A DNA stretch of 64,000 nt from Trichoplax adhaerens (GCF_000150275.1 NW_002060952.1:146482-210481), one strand, 5' to 3'; numbered from the stretch's first letter, positions 26,740-41,300 are shown. Translations and numbers: made by a program. Notes: generated from the sequence alone by a model not told the origin.

Positions 26740-28030
26740 GACTGTACTGTACACTGTACACTACACACACTCACTCGGTGCAGCTATACAGTACAGTAGA
26801 CTAAAAAAGTAAGACCAGCAAAAGCTCAATTTTGGACACCAGTGTTCATTTAGTAGCATCAAGATCTTCATGACCTGGCTGGCCTTGATCTTCAATTTCA
26901 ATTTGAAAAATACGGACCAGAGTCGAGACTAATGCTGTTTGGATATGCAAGCATTATACTACTGTACAGTACACACACTCACTCGGTGTAGCTGTAGCAC
27001 TAAGAGAGACATGCAAAAGCTCAATTTTAGACACCAGTGTTCATTTAGTAGCATCAAGATCTTCATGATCTGGCTGGCCTTGATCTTCAATTTCAATTTA
27101 AAAAATACGGACCAGAGTCGAGACTAATGCTGTTTGGATATGCAAGCATTATACTACTGTACAGTACACACACTCACTCGGTGTAGCTGTAGCACTAAGA
27201 GAGACATGCAAAAGCTCAATTTTAGACACCAGTGTTCATTTAGCAGCATCAAGATCTTCATGATCTGGCTGGCCTTGATCTTCAATTTCAATTTGAAAAA
27301 TACGAACCAGAGTCGAGACTAATGCTGTTTGGATATGCAAGCATTATACTACTGTACAGTATACACACTCACTAGGTGTAGCGGTAGCACTAAGAGAGAC
27401 ATGCAAAAGCTCAATTTTGGACACCAGTGTTCATTTAGTAGCATCAAGATCTTCATGATCTGGCTGGCCTTGATCTTCAATTTTAATTTGAAAAATACGG
27501 ACCAGAGTCGAGACTAATGCTGTTTGGATATGCAAGCATTATACTACTGTACAGTACATACACTCACTCGGTGTAGCTGTAGTACTAAAAGAGGCATGCA
27601 AAGGCTCAATTTGGGACACCAGTGTTCATTTAGTAGCATCAAGATCTTCATCATCTGGTCTGGTCTGGTCTTGATCTTCAATTTCAATTTGAAAAACACG
27701 GACCAGAGCCGAGACCAGGGTTGTTCGGATATGCAAGCATTATAATACTGTACTGTACACACACTTATTCGGTGTAGCTGTAGTACTAAAAGAGAGACAA
27801 GCAAAGGCTAAATTTTGGATATGCAGAGCATTATCATCCTGTAGATGACTTGCAAAATAGAATATACTGTAAGATATACGAATTTGGAATGGGCAGCATA
27901 AAACCTATTAACTTATACATTATTTCATGATTTCAATTTCAATATTTAAAAGACAAACCAGAGTCGAGACCAGTGTTGTCCGCATATGCAAGCATTACAG
28001 TGCTGTAGATGATTCCCAAAATATAATATG
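26740..28030. repeat. 195-bp tandem repeat array (about 6 copies)
   Basis: Near-identical 195-bp monomers have equivalent points at 26939, 27134, 27329 and 27524. A partial copy lies upstream (from about 26740) and decayed copies lie downstream (27719-27830 and 27925-28030). Each monomer holds the palindrome TACTGTACAGTA, a CACTCACTCGGTGTAGC box and a CTGGCCTTGATCTTCAATTT segment. 195 is a multiple of three, so each copy shows the same 62-codon ORF. I regard this as a side effect, not a gene. Confidence 0.95.
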
Positions 28031-29045
28031 CGATGAGATATTGTATATGAATTTGGAATACAGCCATATTAGTATTCGTACAGTAAGACAGTTTATCTAT
28101 ACTGTATATTGTAATACTTGTATATACGTAACATATATATATATATTTTTATATCGTACCAAGAGGGAAACCATGGACTAGCACAACCGGCCAGATTGCC
28201 TTTGTACATGAAATACTGCATAAGTTAATAATGTTTTATATTGCATGGCTACAGTAGTAAAGAGATACAGTATAAGGCAAGTTATCTGGCTTACGCCATT
28301 ACAGACAGCCGACCCGTTAACACTGTTCCGACATGGAGTAGACTGTTCATACGAGGCACTGTATCATATGCTACAGTATAGGATAGTATACTGAAATACT
28401 ATTAAAGTGACGGAGTGCAAACAATAGGCGGTGGAGTACTACACGTAGGATCGGTTACTATAGCGACAGAAAGGACACAAACGCTAAACAACAATTTGCA
28501 GTCAAAGTCGTCAATTTGGAGGAATATCGTATACAAGAATATCTCGCTGTGCCCTGCTGTACAGGCATATCATATAGGGCTTGTGGTGCAGTTAATAAAT
28601 AAATTTTAGATACTACACCTTATTATGCAGTTTAGGGTAGACCCTTATTGCCACAACGTTCAAGCATCAAATAGTACAACTACTTTGAAAAATTATTGAA
28701 TATTTGGCTGAACACGCTTAAGTTAGCCAGCTATTAATTCAAAAATTTCCGTCTCAACAAGTAATCATTTCATTAACGCCGCATAAGTTAAGGGAGCATT
28801 GAGGATTACTCTATTTTCTTTATGGATATTACTTGCATTTAACCAGAACTTTCACTATACACGTTGAAATTTGATACCAAAATTCGACAGCTGATCTTGA
28901 CAACCCATCGCGATATACGAACGAAAGATTGAAACAATTTTCTCCCTGGAAACGACCATTTCCAAACAGATAAACACTAATTTATTATCATAATCTTGAA
29001 TCAACGTTTAGCTCACGGTGCAAATACAGCAAACTAGATATTACA
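28031..29045. other. DRC10 upstream region
   Basis: No gene recognised. Contains scattered CTACAGTATA/TACTGTATA motifs up to about 28400, then unremarkable sequence that probably contains the DRC10 promoter and 5' UTR. Confidence 0.4.
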
Positions 29046-30666
29046 ATGAATATTGCAACGGTTTCTGGCTCCATTGACTTTGCCACCTTCCGAAAGTTGA
29101 AAAAGACTCACAATGTCGGAGGAATTCTAGTAAGTAAAGGTAATCATGGCAAAGCATCCTCCATACCAAGTGATGTCTTGAGAATCCTAGACCCGGCCAA
29201 AAAGAAATTAACTTCCGTCGAGGGACAACGAATCTTGGCAGTGATTTCAGAAGGAATTAAGAGAGTAGAAATTGTCAGTTTATGCAAATATGCAATAGAG
29301 AACCTAGATCGATTTTCAGTAAGCTTTGGCACTGAACTAACTAGTTGTTTAGAAGCGCATAAAGAACTTCTTACTAAATACATGGATATTTGGACAGAAT
29401 TAAAAAATGTAACAGGAACTGATTTTTTCTCTCTTGGAGTATCTAAAACAACAACCCGCCGTGCTAGTTCAGCAACTTCACATAGTGATCGTGGAGAAGA
29501 CACCGCTGATGTCCACCACCTTAGTGACAAGGAAAGATTTAAAGGTCAATATAATTATCTCCAAACTCTAGAAGGGCAAATTTATCACTCATGTAGGACT
29601 CTGCTTCGTCACTTCTCCAACAATCCCACTGCAGTGGATGCGTTGAAATCTGAAAATATCGCAATCAATCGTCAAAAAGAAACTGGTGATCTCATCGCTA
29701 CAATGGTCGAACTAAAGGCCATACTATTAAGTAAGCTACTAACTACACCTAATGAAGAAAAGATTAAGGAGCAACACCTCGCTCATGTTACTCAGAGTGA
29801 ACGAAAAGCCGGTGAAGTGATAAAAATGCTAGAAGCAGAATTAAATGCAGCTGTAGAGGATAGAGATGAAGAGGTAGTTTTGATAATGCTCATTCACGTA
29901 AGCGTAGCAAGAGAGTTTAATTTTTTTTTTAATATTTTAATCTGTAGGTGTCAAAGCGGAACGAGATCATCCGTCGCTTAAAAAATGATCTTCATAGCAT
30001 AGAAAAATATAGTGAAGAAATGAATAGGCGCACATTATCAGAAGCTGTTAAACAAGAAGCAGCCGATACAAAAAATTCCGAAGGCAGACGTTCCAAAATG
30101 CAACATGACATTGCTAATATACGCCAGACATTAGCAACAATAACGCTTACTCATAGAGAATCCGAACTTAATTTAAGAAAGAAAAAATATAAACTTGAGA
30201 CTGAAGTGGAAAACTGGATTCAAAAGTATGATCAAGATATGTCAGAAAGACAGGTTAGCCAACTGTTAAAATTGTTCATTATAAGAAGCAATTAAAAATG
30301 TATAAATTAAAGTACCTATAATTAATTTTAAATTAAAAATTGTAGAATGAAATAGAAGAAATACAAGAAGTTTACACTAAAGAAAAGGCTCAGCTAGCAG
30401 CAATAGAAGGAAAGTTTAAAACATTAAAGGAAGAATATGACGCTATTATGAAAGAGAGACGAATAGCTAGAGAAGCAGCAGAAGCCGCAGAACGTCAAAT
30501 GGCTGCAATGGCTAGAGCTGCCATAAGAATTCAAACTTATTATCGCGCATTTAAAGCACGTAGATTGCTACAGAAGAAAAAAGAAAAATTACGCAAGAAG
30601 AGAAGAAAGGGTAAAGGCAAAAAGACGGGAATGCTTTCCAAATTAGGAAGGAAACGAAGAAGATAA
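29046..30666 (+). CDS. DRC10: Dynein regulatory complex subunit 10 (IQ domain-containing protein D)
   Basis: Exons 29046-29873, 29948-30253 and 30346-30666, all phase 0, 1,455 nt, 484 aa (human about 450). Conserved blocks in order: KLTSVEGQRILAVI and KRVEIVSL (human LTTIEAKRIMSIL, KVELVTL), a helical middle, RKKKYKLETEVENWIQKYD (almost identical to human), and an IQ motif near residues 435-455 (ARAAIRIQTYYRAF). A Lys/Arg-rich tail with KGKGKK ends the protein, as in vertebrate DRC10. The protein is part of the nexin-dynein regulatory complex linking outer doublets in motile cilia, so the organism should have motile cilia with DRC. The start ATG is the first in frame after a stop-rich leader and fits the family N-terminus. 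Confidence 0.93.
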
Positions 30667-33600
30667 TTGGTTGAATGGACGTCCAACATCTACACTTTCC
30701 TACTCAATATAATATTTTCAATATACAGTATATGATTTTACTGGTGTTTATTTCATCATTTTCTTTATGGATAATATGCTATTGCATAAGCACCCATTTG
30801 TATCATATTGCAGTTCTTGCTAAATTTTTTAATATGCTTTTGGATTTTAGTGTAATATGTAAATCTTTCTAATTAATCAGTGTAATATAATATTAATAAC
30901 TAGGGCAATAATTTTCGCGAAGAGTTATAAATTAAGTTAGTCATAATAATATCTCAGTGAATGTAATACAATGGTAGCTATCGGTAAACCAGGACAAAGG
31001 TAATCACAACCTGTACCTCAATGTAAATACCAAGATACTCACTTAATTCATTTTTTTCTATTTCATTTCTGGCTTTTAAAGCATTTTATAGGATAAATTA
31101 GTATCGCTTTTATATCATCTCGAGAATTATATAATGAATATAAATATCTCACCAGCATAATGCACTTACAGAATATATATTTATATATTATGCTTATATC
31201 AAATGACAGTAGTATGTCTTATAAAATAGAAATACAATACTTATGATTTCATTTTATGTAATTCAATTGTTTAGATATTGCATTAAAATAGCCATACTAA
31301 TAGTAATCTACCTCCATTTTATTCTACCTTGGTACTTATCAGCATGTATGGAGTGAATCATTAATATAAATTTACACTACATGCAACTAAAAGCTGATTA
31401 ACACTCGTTTGATATAGACTAAAATGACAGTAGTAATCCCAATTAACCTTTAATCTCTGACCGACTAATTCGGCAATAATAGCGATATTTTTAAATCACA
31501 CCTTATTTAGTTAACCATCTTTTTGACTGGCGATAAATCCTTCAGCTTTGTCATTTTGACAAACACGAGGCTTTTACTTTCAGATTGTCTCCTTATTACC
31601 ACTCTGAGTAATTATATTTAATCGAAGTTATTAAGCAGTTTACTGTTTCTGGGCTTTGATTATAATGCGTATTTAAAACAGTCCATGCATAGAAGATAAC
31701 CAGTTAACTCATACTTACTGCAAATAAATGCGCAACAGACGATTCCAAAGCTCCTATTTTAGTCAATGCAGTTACTTAGATGCCTTCTTGTCAAAAGCTT
31801 TTTGCTTTCATTTTCATTTTATTCGGACTCTTATTTCCTGCAGATAAACTTACAGTGCAAAATTCAGAGAGTGTTAGTGTGCAGTAATGCAACCAATCTA
31901 AATTACATAAAGCAGTGTCCTAATCGAACGGGAAAAGGAAATTAGTTTACCGCTTTTTCAATATTTTGATACGTGAACTGTTATTAGGGCTAAAATTCAG
32001 GGTTTACTTATTGTTAGGAACTAGGCTGGCATTTAATGGAACAAGGAATGATTAGATTGCGTTATAAAAGGCCTTACTTTGTTCTACTTTGATTTAATTT
32101 TATTTAATCCGCAGCGACTCTTTTGATATCCTTATTTGATCAATAAAAGCGCTTCTACATATAATGATTGAAAATGATTTTGATTTGGGTATGGAATAAT
32201 ACGATTGACTCCACTACAGGTTAGGACGATATTTTAGTTGACAAAGCGTGACTGAACTCAATAAGTTATAACTGTGCAGTAGTCCCCGCCACCTTACATA
32301 AAGTTCTTCGAATATTCAGCTATTACTGTTAGGACATAATAATACGGAGCTACTGCTACTCAGCCAGTTACCAGCCTTGGCCTCTTAATGGCGTCGCTTG
32401 CCAAATACGGCGTATTAATTCATTTACCGTATAACTAGAATGATCTTCCGTACGCGTATAGTGTACCAGGGCTACTATAAAGGTTCCCGACTGCATGACG
32501 CATTATACTACAAGTTTAAAAGGCATCCGCCCAAGTTGCAAGTTAATTACAATTTTTCTTTCGTTTACTTTCACTACTCAAAACGATCAAAAGTAATTTT
32601 TAGAGGCTTATACGACTAGCTGACTCTACGCGTACGGTACGCCGATATGGTATGGACTTTTAGAAATATACCAAGTACAGTATATTTGTAAAAGTTCATG
32701 GTATCTATCAGTAAGTTCATGTCTGGGCCCATCGAATTCTATTTTACATTGTCTTGAATTACTAAAAGAAGACTAAAAGAAGATCTTCGTTATGTTCTCC
32801 CGGGCGATACTAGTGTCAATCACGCAAGACCAGGTTAGACATTGCAAAGTAGGCTGAAACGTGGAGTCCACTTTCAATTCTGGGTTGCCTTCCCACAAGT
32901 GAAATACCAATATATACAATCTGATTCTTTTCCATGGCACCCTTCGTTAAGAAATCAAAGTCGTATTCCGTTATGATATTTATGTATATATACAGTAGCC
33001 GTAGTTTGGGCTAGATGGAACTTCTACAATTTTATTTTTCAGTCAATGAGTAGACGTTCTAAGTCGATCTATCAATGACTATCATACATAACAATCTTCT
33101 TCTAGTAGTCCATGGCTGCATGCATTAACTTAACTTAGACAAGTTTGGCTAGCCAAGCAAATGCTTTATTGGCAGTACTTTACTTTAACGATCTCTGGTG
33201 CAGTACACTGTACCGTACATACTGTCTATTGCACAGTACAATGTACTGTACAGTATAATCATGGTATTGTCAGGGATTATACTGTAGTTTCCTGGTATTG
33301 TTATTCCATGACTACACGTCAAAGTTTGTACCCTCTGATTAGAGCCATAAAAATGGTCCATAAACCTAGTAGTCGTAGAGGCCCATATTAAAGCGCAGTA
33401 AGGTCAAACTTTTAAAATGGTGTATTATTTATACCTATACTGTATTGCCAGAGACTAGTAAGAGAATTTTCTCTTTCAACCATGCTTGAGTCCTTTGAGG
33501 AATACTATCATATGCATGACATGAGCGCGAGTGCAAATCTCGAACTGTATCGTACGGTATCTGTTCAAATTGTCCGAGAGGAGAATCGATTACAATATTG

Positions 33601-35300
33601 TACAGTCCGCTGCAGTAGATACCGTTCGAGTGCAGTAGAGTGTATGTTATTAATTAATTAATTAATTAATTATTAATGAATTGATAGTAACGCGTACAAT
33701 GTAGAGTAACTTCTCTACTACAGAACAAAAATAGAATGAAATAATTTCAAGCATACCGCAGTATGATACTGAGTAGTGAGTGTTAGGGTTATACCAGAGA
33801 CATGTAAGAGAAAATCTAGCTTTTCCCTCAGTCCCTGACCACTGAATTAGAATGCTTTTGAGTGAGCCTTTTGAACGAGTGCCGTTCAAAGTCGATCATT
33901 TTCCTCTCCCGTTCTTGAGGAAAGTCTAAAGGTACGACTACTATTTAGCTTCAATTTTGCCACAAACATTCTAGATGTGTAGTAGGCCAGTACTACTAGG
34001 TACTGTCCATGTACATCAGTGGCTTGGCCTACGCATGCTATATTTTTACCTTTATTCATCTTTAAAGTCAAGTAGGAAGGGAATAAAAAAATTGTTCAAG
34101 ACTCGATTGTTCATTTGCTGCTCTCTTCTATAAATTTCATTTGGATACGGTTGCCGTCACGCTCGGTACGGTACGGTAGAGTTTGATGAGAAAGTCCAAA
34201 TGTCTCTAGAGTACAGTATTGTTCAATACTGTAGAATAGAATAACAAGTACTGTAGAACACTGTAGCAGTACTGTACTGTACAGTACATTGCATTCAATC
34301 CATTTTGTCCGATCGATGTGAATACGGACGTCTGGAGTGCACCTTGGTCAGTTTATGGTCCGTTTGGTCTAGTCGTGTGCGTGTTGTACAATGCAGTGAA
34401 TGTACACACTACAGCGGTTGGCATCCAGTACAGTGTACAGTACTGACACATCTTGAATACCACACGACAAAGTACTGTCGAGTAGAGTACACACGTACTG
34501 TAGCTCCAACTAGTTTTAGACCAGAGTCTAGTTTGCGACTGTGCGAATCCATTTCAAATCTATTGTTTTCTCCAAATCCATCAAATTATCACTGGCCAAT
34601 GAACAGACTGTCAAGAAGAAGAGTTTGGACGGTAAAAGCTTGAGCCTTGAGGACAACATTTTCATTCAGCCACAGGTATTGAAACATTTATTTTCTGCTG
34701 CCATGTTATCAATGCTTGGAGAAGGTGAACAACACTATCGTGATAGCAGAAAATAAAACCAAATTATCTACTTAAGTAAATAACCTACTGTACATGACGC
34801 GATCGTGCAATCTTTCTTGTAAGCTTGAATTTTTAGCCATCATCGTTGATGATTGAATTTTTTTTTTTTTGTCTTTCTGTTTGTTGCCCAATCCTGCTAG
34901 CTGTATTGCTAACCAATGTTTGCTCAGTTTTTATAAACTGTACTCAACTTTAATCGACTAATTTGGCCAAGTCATACATTTGCTGAACTACAAAACCTCT
35001 TCATACTCAAGTTGCCGGCTTATGAATCAAGGAGAAAAGACAATTCAACATTTTTACAACAACGTTATCCTTTATTGCTGCCTAATTGACTTCAATACGC
35101 CACAAGTCTTCATAGACCTATTTCGCTATCCTAGTCGCGTCTAATAACGATTATTCTCAAGGTGAAATTAACCATCTTGTGGAATTGAAATTGCACGTAT
35201 TACAAAAAGGCTTATCACAATCACCCATTTAGCCCTGTATTACAACAGACAGATAAAGAGAGTTGTCAGTCATCCTTTTGCTAACTCAAGCCACTAAACC
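30667..35300. other. 4.6 kb intergenic region, no gene recognised
   Basis: DRC10 3' UTR, then AT-rich spacer. From about 32640 it contains repeated TACAGTAC/GTACTGT elements (32670, 33195-33260, 34210-34290, 34425-34505) and a TTAA tetranucleotide run at 33648-33676. The ORF at 34541-34756 ends near a possible splice donor (CCACAG|GTATTG at 34674), so a 5' untranslated exon of the AUTS2-like gene is possible but unproven. Confidence 0.5.
34274..34287. repeat. 14-bp perfect palindrome GTACTGTACAGTAC
   Basis: Self-complementary over all 14 bases, in a cluster of related partial palindromes at 34210-34290. The same core occurs once per monomer of the 195-bp array more than 6 kb away. Confidence 0.85.
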
Positions 35301-38300
35301 ATGTCCAACAAAATGGGAATCAACGATGGTAGAGGCGACCATCATCGTAGTGGAAATAACTATAATACATATAAGCGCCCGACGTATTCGAGTAGTTCCG
35401 GTGAGGAAGACATTATCGATGGTTTCGCAATTTCCTCATACTCTTCCGTCACAGCATTGGAGGTAAGATAAATCGATTGCTTGTAATAATAATAATAAAT
35501 AAAATAGCCTATTGTAACTTACAAGACTTTCATCCGTCACCATTTTTGCCATCCAATGTAACTTGCAATCATGTTGAACATGACTGTAAAATACTGACGT
35601 CGTACGGTATGAATTTTCAAGATGGAGTAGCGATTGAAAGTATAGCATCACCGGTATTCACATTACCTTGTACAGTTTATCGATACGCTTGTTCACTGAT
35701 AGTGTCATGATTGGAGTGTTACTAACGAGTAGTACTAATAATTACTTTATACATGATGGAAAGAATGTGAATATGAACGACTATACACAAATCGAAAGAG
35801 GATACCGCTTCCATGCAGTCAAACTACTGCATACGTGGAACCGTGGTGATTATTTTACTTTTGCATGCCCGTACGGCGTTAAACAATTCGTGAACATTTG
35901 TCGACAGAATGTGAGATATTCATGTGCTAGACTTGTGTACTCGATAAAGTAGTAAATTTGATAGTCAATCCTGTCACAAATGAAAATGAGAAAGGAATGT
36001 GGCTAATTGATTAATTCGCGTATATCATGTCTCAAAATCATTCTTCAAATGAGGTTCTATTTTGGCCTTTGCTTTCATTTGTGCTATAATGACTGTAGAC
36101 TGCACATTGGAAAGTGACTAAAAAGACACTACTTGTAATATCAACTCGTTCAGTGTCACTGGCTAGTTTCCACTGCTATACCGTATCTTGTCAATGAATT
36201 TTCAAAGTAGAATTTATGTTGTACAAATCATTTTGTAAACTAGACCCGTAGTTCATTCCATTTTGCAAGATTATTCGTATATTGTCATTACCCTAGTACA
36301 TTCTTGCTTATTGATGCGGTATTTGGTGCTATAGTATTCAAGCACTGATTTCGCTAGACAGACATTGAAAATTTTTTCCATGGAGAAGTGATTTTTGCCA
36401 ACCTTAGAAGTGCTTTATCATAGGCTGTTGGACAACATGATCAATGTAATACCAATTGTATCATTACTTGGCCAATGGATTAAACAGTTTACAGCACCTT
36501 CCCCTTTCAATGACATTATTGTACATCAGACTAGAGAAGTGAACCGTACTACAAGTCATTGCTGGTATGGTGTGATGACACTAGTTCGTTGCCACTACAC
36601 TATGTATGGAGAGAGAGAGAGAGACTGTAGTGATCACACACTGTGCTCGACCCGTCAAAGTCATCGTGATAGAAGTGAGACTAAAGTCAAGTGACTAAAG
36701 ATCAATGTAGTGGTGTCACGCAACTCAGGCGTTTGTATCGTACTTTCACTCGTGTCACGACACGTCCGTTAATAATGTGTACTTTCAGTCCAGTCCAGTC
36801 CAGTCCGGTCCAGTACGGTACGGTAGAGTATGACGGGTGTTATAATGTGGAGTGGACAATGGCGATCCCTTTTCTTGCATAGCTACTAGTAAAATGCTCC
36901 AAAAAGATCAATCGTTATCAACCTTCCTCGACACATAGATCTGTTATTGTAGAAAGTTACTCACTTATTATCCCTACTTATTAAAATCATGCATGGCCGA
37001 TCAATTTTGTACAAATGGATGCAAAAATGACAATCTTCAAGGGATGCAATCACGTCCTAAAGTAGTGTAAATGGAAACAAGTACAGTAATTAAAGGACTA
37101 TACGGTACAGTCAGGGACGACCATCAACTGATGCCTAGGCAACTGTGGATCAGATGAATCAACGGTAACTGTGTATTAGCTTAAAATTCCAATGGTAGAA
37201 TTCGTATCTCATAGTTTCTGCGTTTGTCTGTGACGACGTTCCTCACGTCAGTTGGACTATAAGTCTCTCACGTACTGTATAATTGATATGTACACTTGAT
37301 GATGGATCATCATCATAATAACAATCAATATACACTCTTCAAGGAAAGGGTTATAACTAAGGGCCCGTGCGGTGTAGAGCACATGTTACAGTTGACATCT
37401 TTCTAACGGATACAATTCCTCCTTCGGTGCCAATCTCTCATCGACATGCTTGATCATAATATTATTATAAATGTTAGAACACACTGCCTTGTCGTTGACT
37501 CACGCTTTGTGGGAACCCTTTCGGCTTGTACATGTCGCATACACGCGTATAGAGATTGGAATAAATCTATCAAGGTGTACGACCAATGATGCATTCTGTA
37601 GAATACGTAATGGTTTTTCTTACTGTTCATTCTAGTAGAATGGGACGATAATGGAAATGGATAGTAAGGACAGTGTAAGTAGTTCGTTCTTCACTGCCTA
37701 GCTATCTACCATCATGATGTTAACACCGACATCCTTCAAATGGATTGTCACTCTACATCATACTTTACTATTATCTACAATCATGTTGCAACAACTCTGA
37801 TAAATGCTGAAACATGGGATTGACATGTTACGCCGTATTACATTATCGTACAAAGATGCAAAAAAAAACAATTTAGTGTACTTGCTATATGTTACGTTAC
37901 AATAAAATAAATAGATGAGCATTTTAGACGCTAACCGCAATCTCGTAGGTACTCATCAGATCAGTACCGATGATTACACCCATCTAGTTGAGTCTTGATA
38001 TATGAACATCATCATCAATATCAATTGTTGGAATAATTGATACAGGAAAAAAATTGGCTTAACAAGCATCTCATCAGTCATATGAAGTTGTGAGCTACCG
38101 GCTACAATTTTGAACTTGTAGCTTCGCGGACAACTCTTCAATACTAAGACAAGAGAGCATTTTGCAACGATTAAAAATTTTGTTATAGCATTGATAGCCA
38201 AATTACGGACAAGAAGTATGCGACTGGCATAATCACACATTCTCGCTAATTACAACATTGGATGACGCGCACGTAGTTGACAATATTGATCGTATTATTA

Positions 38301-41300
38301 AAAAAAATTTCTTTTCTATTTCAATGTAGGCGAGAGTAGCTACTGATAACCATCAGCGTAATAGGAATCTGAGAGGTATGAAAGAAAATTGTTTACATAC
38401 CAGAAAAAGGAGAACAAGAAAACGATATAAGGTATACATGAAAGGGTAATCGATAACTGTATACCGTATATTCCTAATGTTAACTGGAGTGATTAAGAGG
38501 TTTATATATTTCAAATTGACCAATTGCCATCATTCTTAAAATTGTAGCTGTGTAAGGCGTTTAACATTAATTCTTCTCCATCGATTATTCAAATAGATAT
38601 CAAGAAGTAGTCCCGACAATTCTAATTCATCTGTATTAGCGTTAAAATTGGTTGACGACGATGTTAGTCGTACAGAATGTTATAAAGCTTAACTTGAAAT
38701 AAATTGCGATTCATTCATACATTGATGATAATAATAATATACTAATAAATAATGATAATTATTTAAATACTTAGGGAATATCATCGGTTTCCTCCGGAGA
38801 TGATAAGGTTACTTTTAACTCTTATTTAAGATAAATCGTCATAAAATGTAACGCTACTCCAATAGTGCTAAACTAAAATTTCATTTTCACAATATATATA
38901 TATATATATACATATATAGTGCGAAAATGAAGATGAAAACCTGAATACCATATCATATCGGGATATGAATAAGTCTGTAAGTTTCTTCTACACATTACGC
39001 CAGATTATCAATTAATTATAGAATGAATAGGTTCTTTGGCTTTAAAATTTGTTATCATCCTACTTAATGAATTAGCATTAATGTACAACTAGAATATAAA
39101 ACTATTCAAAATGTTTTCTTTTAACTGCAATAATCAGTCCTTATCGAGTTATATTTGTCAGCAGTAAAAGTTTTCGCTTGACACTGTATATTTTATCTAT
39201 GCAATTCAATCAATAGAACAAGGAAGGACGTCATATCTTGAAAGGTGCGAATTAAATTTAATCGCTACAAGCATGTATTTGATAAATGCATCAATAGAAT
39301 AGTTCACATTTACTATATAGAACATAGCAAACGTTAGTTAATTTATTTAATACTTTTATGCATTACAGGAGAATTTCTATCAGAAACAAATTCCAATATT
39401 TCTGGCAAGCTGAGCGTAGCAAGCATTATTGGAAATTCATCTGCGTAAGTAAAACCGCTACAGAATATTTTTGACTTAAATCTTGCCGCTATTATATCTG
39501 TAATAAATAAACCTTCAATTTTTCTGTCACTCCAATGTATAGTTATTCTTTATCGATCGGTAGCATTACTATTATTGTCTACTAGTTTTTTAGTTTGTAA
39601 CTATTTCATTTGTTGATTAATTGAAATCAACAATTGATTATAATTCTAGTGATAGCAATAGCCTGCGTAGCAAAAATCATGGTTTAAATCGTGAACAGGG
39701 AGAAGCGCATACGCAGAACGGTAATTCAAAGACAGATATTTTATGTACGCGTAAACTATTTCGAATATGTAATAATACCATGCGAACTTTAATTTGCTAC
39801 TGCTTCATACTAACAGATCAAGGGCTACGGGCGATAAGAACACCTGTTCGACGAATTGGTGACTTAGACAGTCAGGTATGTGACTATTTCTAACATCAGT
39901 CGTATCCACACATATAATTGGATGATATAATAGTATTTATTTAGTTCTTAGGCAGGTAAACCTAAATATTACCAAGTGTTATCATTCAAAAATTATATGT
40001 AAACGTGAATTATGGCAATGCACACCGTTAAACCCTATCTATTTATATCATTATTTACAGATATCGGGAAAATGGTGTAATGCCCATGTTAAAATTGCTC
40101 GCTTAATTTTACAAGAGAAATTAAAGGAGAAAGTACGTTTTCATAATAATATTAATACCAAATTATAATTTATCCGTATATTACAGTAAGTAATGTCGCT
40201 TTATAATAACATAAAAACTTATTTATATAGGATCGAACAGATAATAATAAAGACCCTGCTAGTAGTAATTCTATCCATACCATAGCATCTAGCCGATATG
40301 ATGGTGCAACAAATTTACCGGGATATACATTACAATCTCAAGTTAAAGATTCAGTCGTTCCTCCTCTTGGATTGTCTGTGTATCCAGGTTGTAACTAAAT
40401 CATGAGTAACTTTTATTATAGTATAATTAGTAGCTATTTTTTAAATCACACTTACCAGGTTAAATACATTTATAGGTTATTCGTTTCCAAATGCACCCGG
40501 AGCTGCTACACAAAACGGACAAGTAGGTTCTTCGTATGACATGACTTCAGGTACCAGTTCTATTCTTGGAACAAGATCGATCGGTAACTATGGTAGTAGT
40601 AGTCCGTATCAATCTCCAAATTTACCTTCAGTGGTAAAAAGAGAAGAAGTAACATCGATGAACAATTCCGGACCAAGTGGAGGCAACTGGGGTAATCTTA
40701 GTAGGTATGCTGTATAAAATACAATACTAAAAATTATTTTAATACAGTAAGTTATCAATTTTATCTTTTCATTTACTGACTCGATCATGTATTGTACTGC
40801 ATCATTTTTAATCAGAGTTCATGCCGACCAAGTTTCCAAACGATCGGAAACCAAGTCACCCAGTAAGGCCTCACATTCTCCTGATGTTGAAGCCATTAAT
40901 GGCTCTACTACAGGTACAACCGCCATCAAAAATGAATCAGAGAATGAAAATCGAAATACAACGAAAAAAGACACTTTACAAGATGATAAAAAATCTGAAG
41001 GTGATTCATATGTGAAAGATCACGGAAATGATGCTACTCAAGCCCAGCCAATTAATGACTCTGTGAACAAGGAATTAGATTCTAAGAAAGGCGATAAAAG
41101 TAGCTTTGTTAAAAATAGAGGAAGCCCGCTACTAGAACACACTAGACCTGGTAGCAATCACATAAATCAAGCTGAGCGCAACGTTAGAAATCCATCGCCT
41201 AGAGCGCGTTCTAGTGGATCAGAAAGTAGTCGTTTAAAAGCTTCCGCTAGTCATATCATGGACAGCGGAAGGGCGGATTCGGTCCCCAGGCTCAGTATGG

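Noticed and set aside
26939-27745. Four successive near-identical 62-73 codon ORFs
   Set aside because: They arise because the 195-bp repeat is a multiple of three. The peptide has no recognisable domain, and the repeat edges do not match gene edges.
37974-38240. 88-codon minus-strand ORF in AUTS2-like intron 1
   Set aside because: No homology recognised and no supporting signals; consistent with chance.
40787-40815. ATG at 40787 as the start of a separate 412-residue protein
   Set aside because: A good acceptor (TTTTTAATCAG) at 40815 continues the phase from exon 40476-40704, so the leader is intronic.
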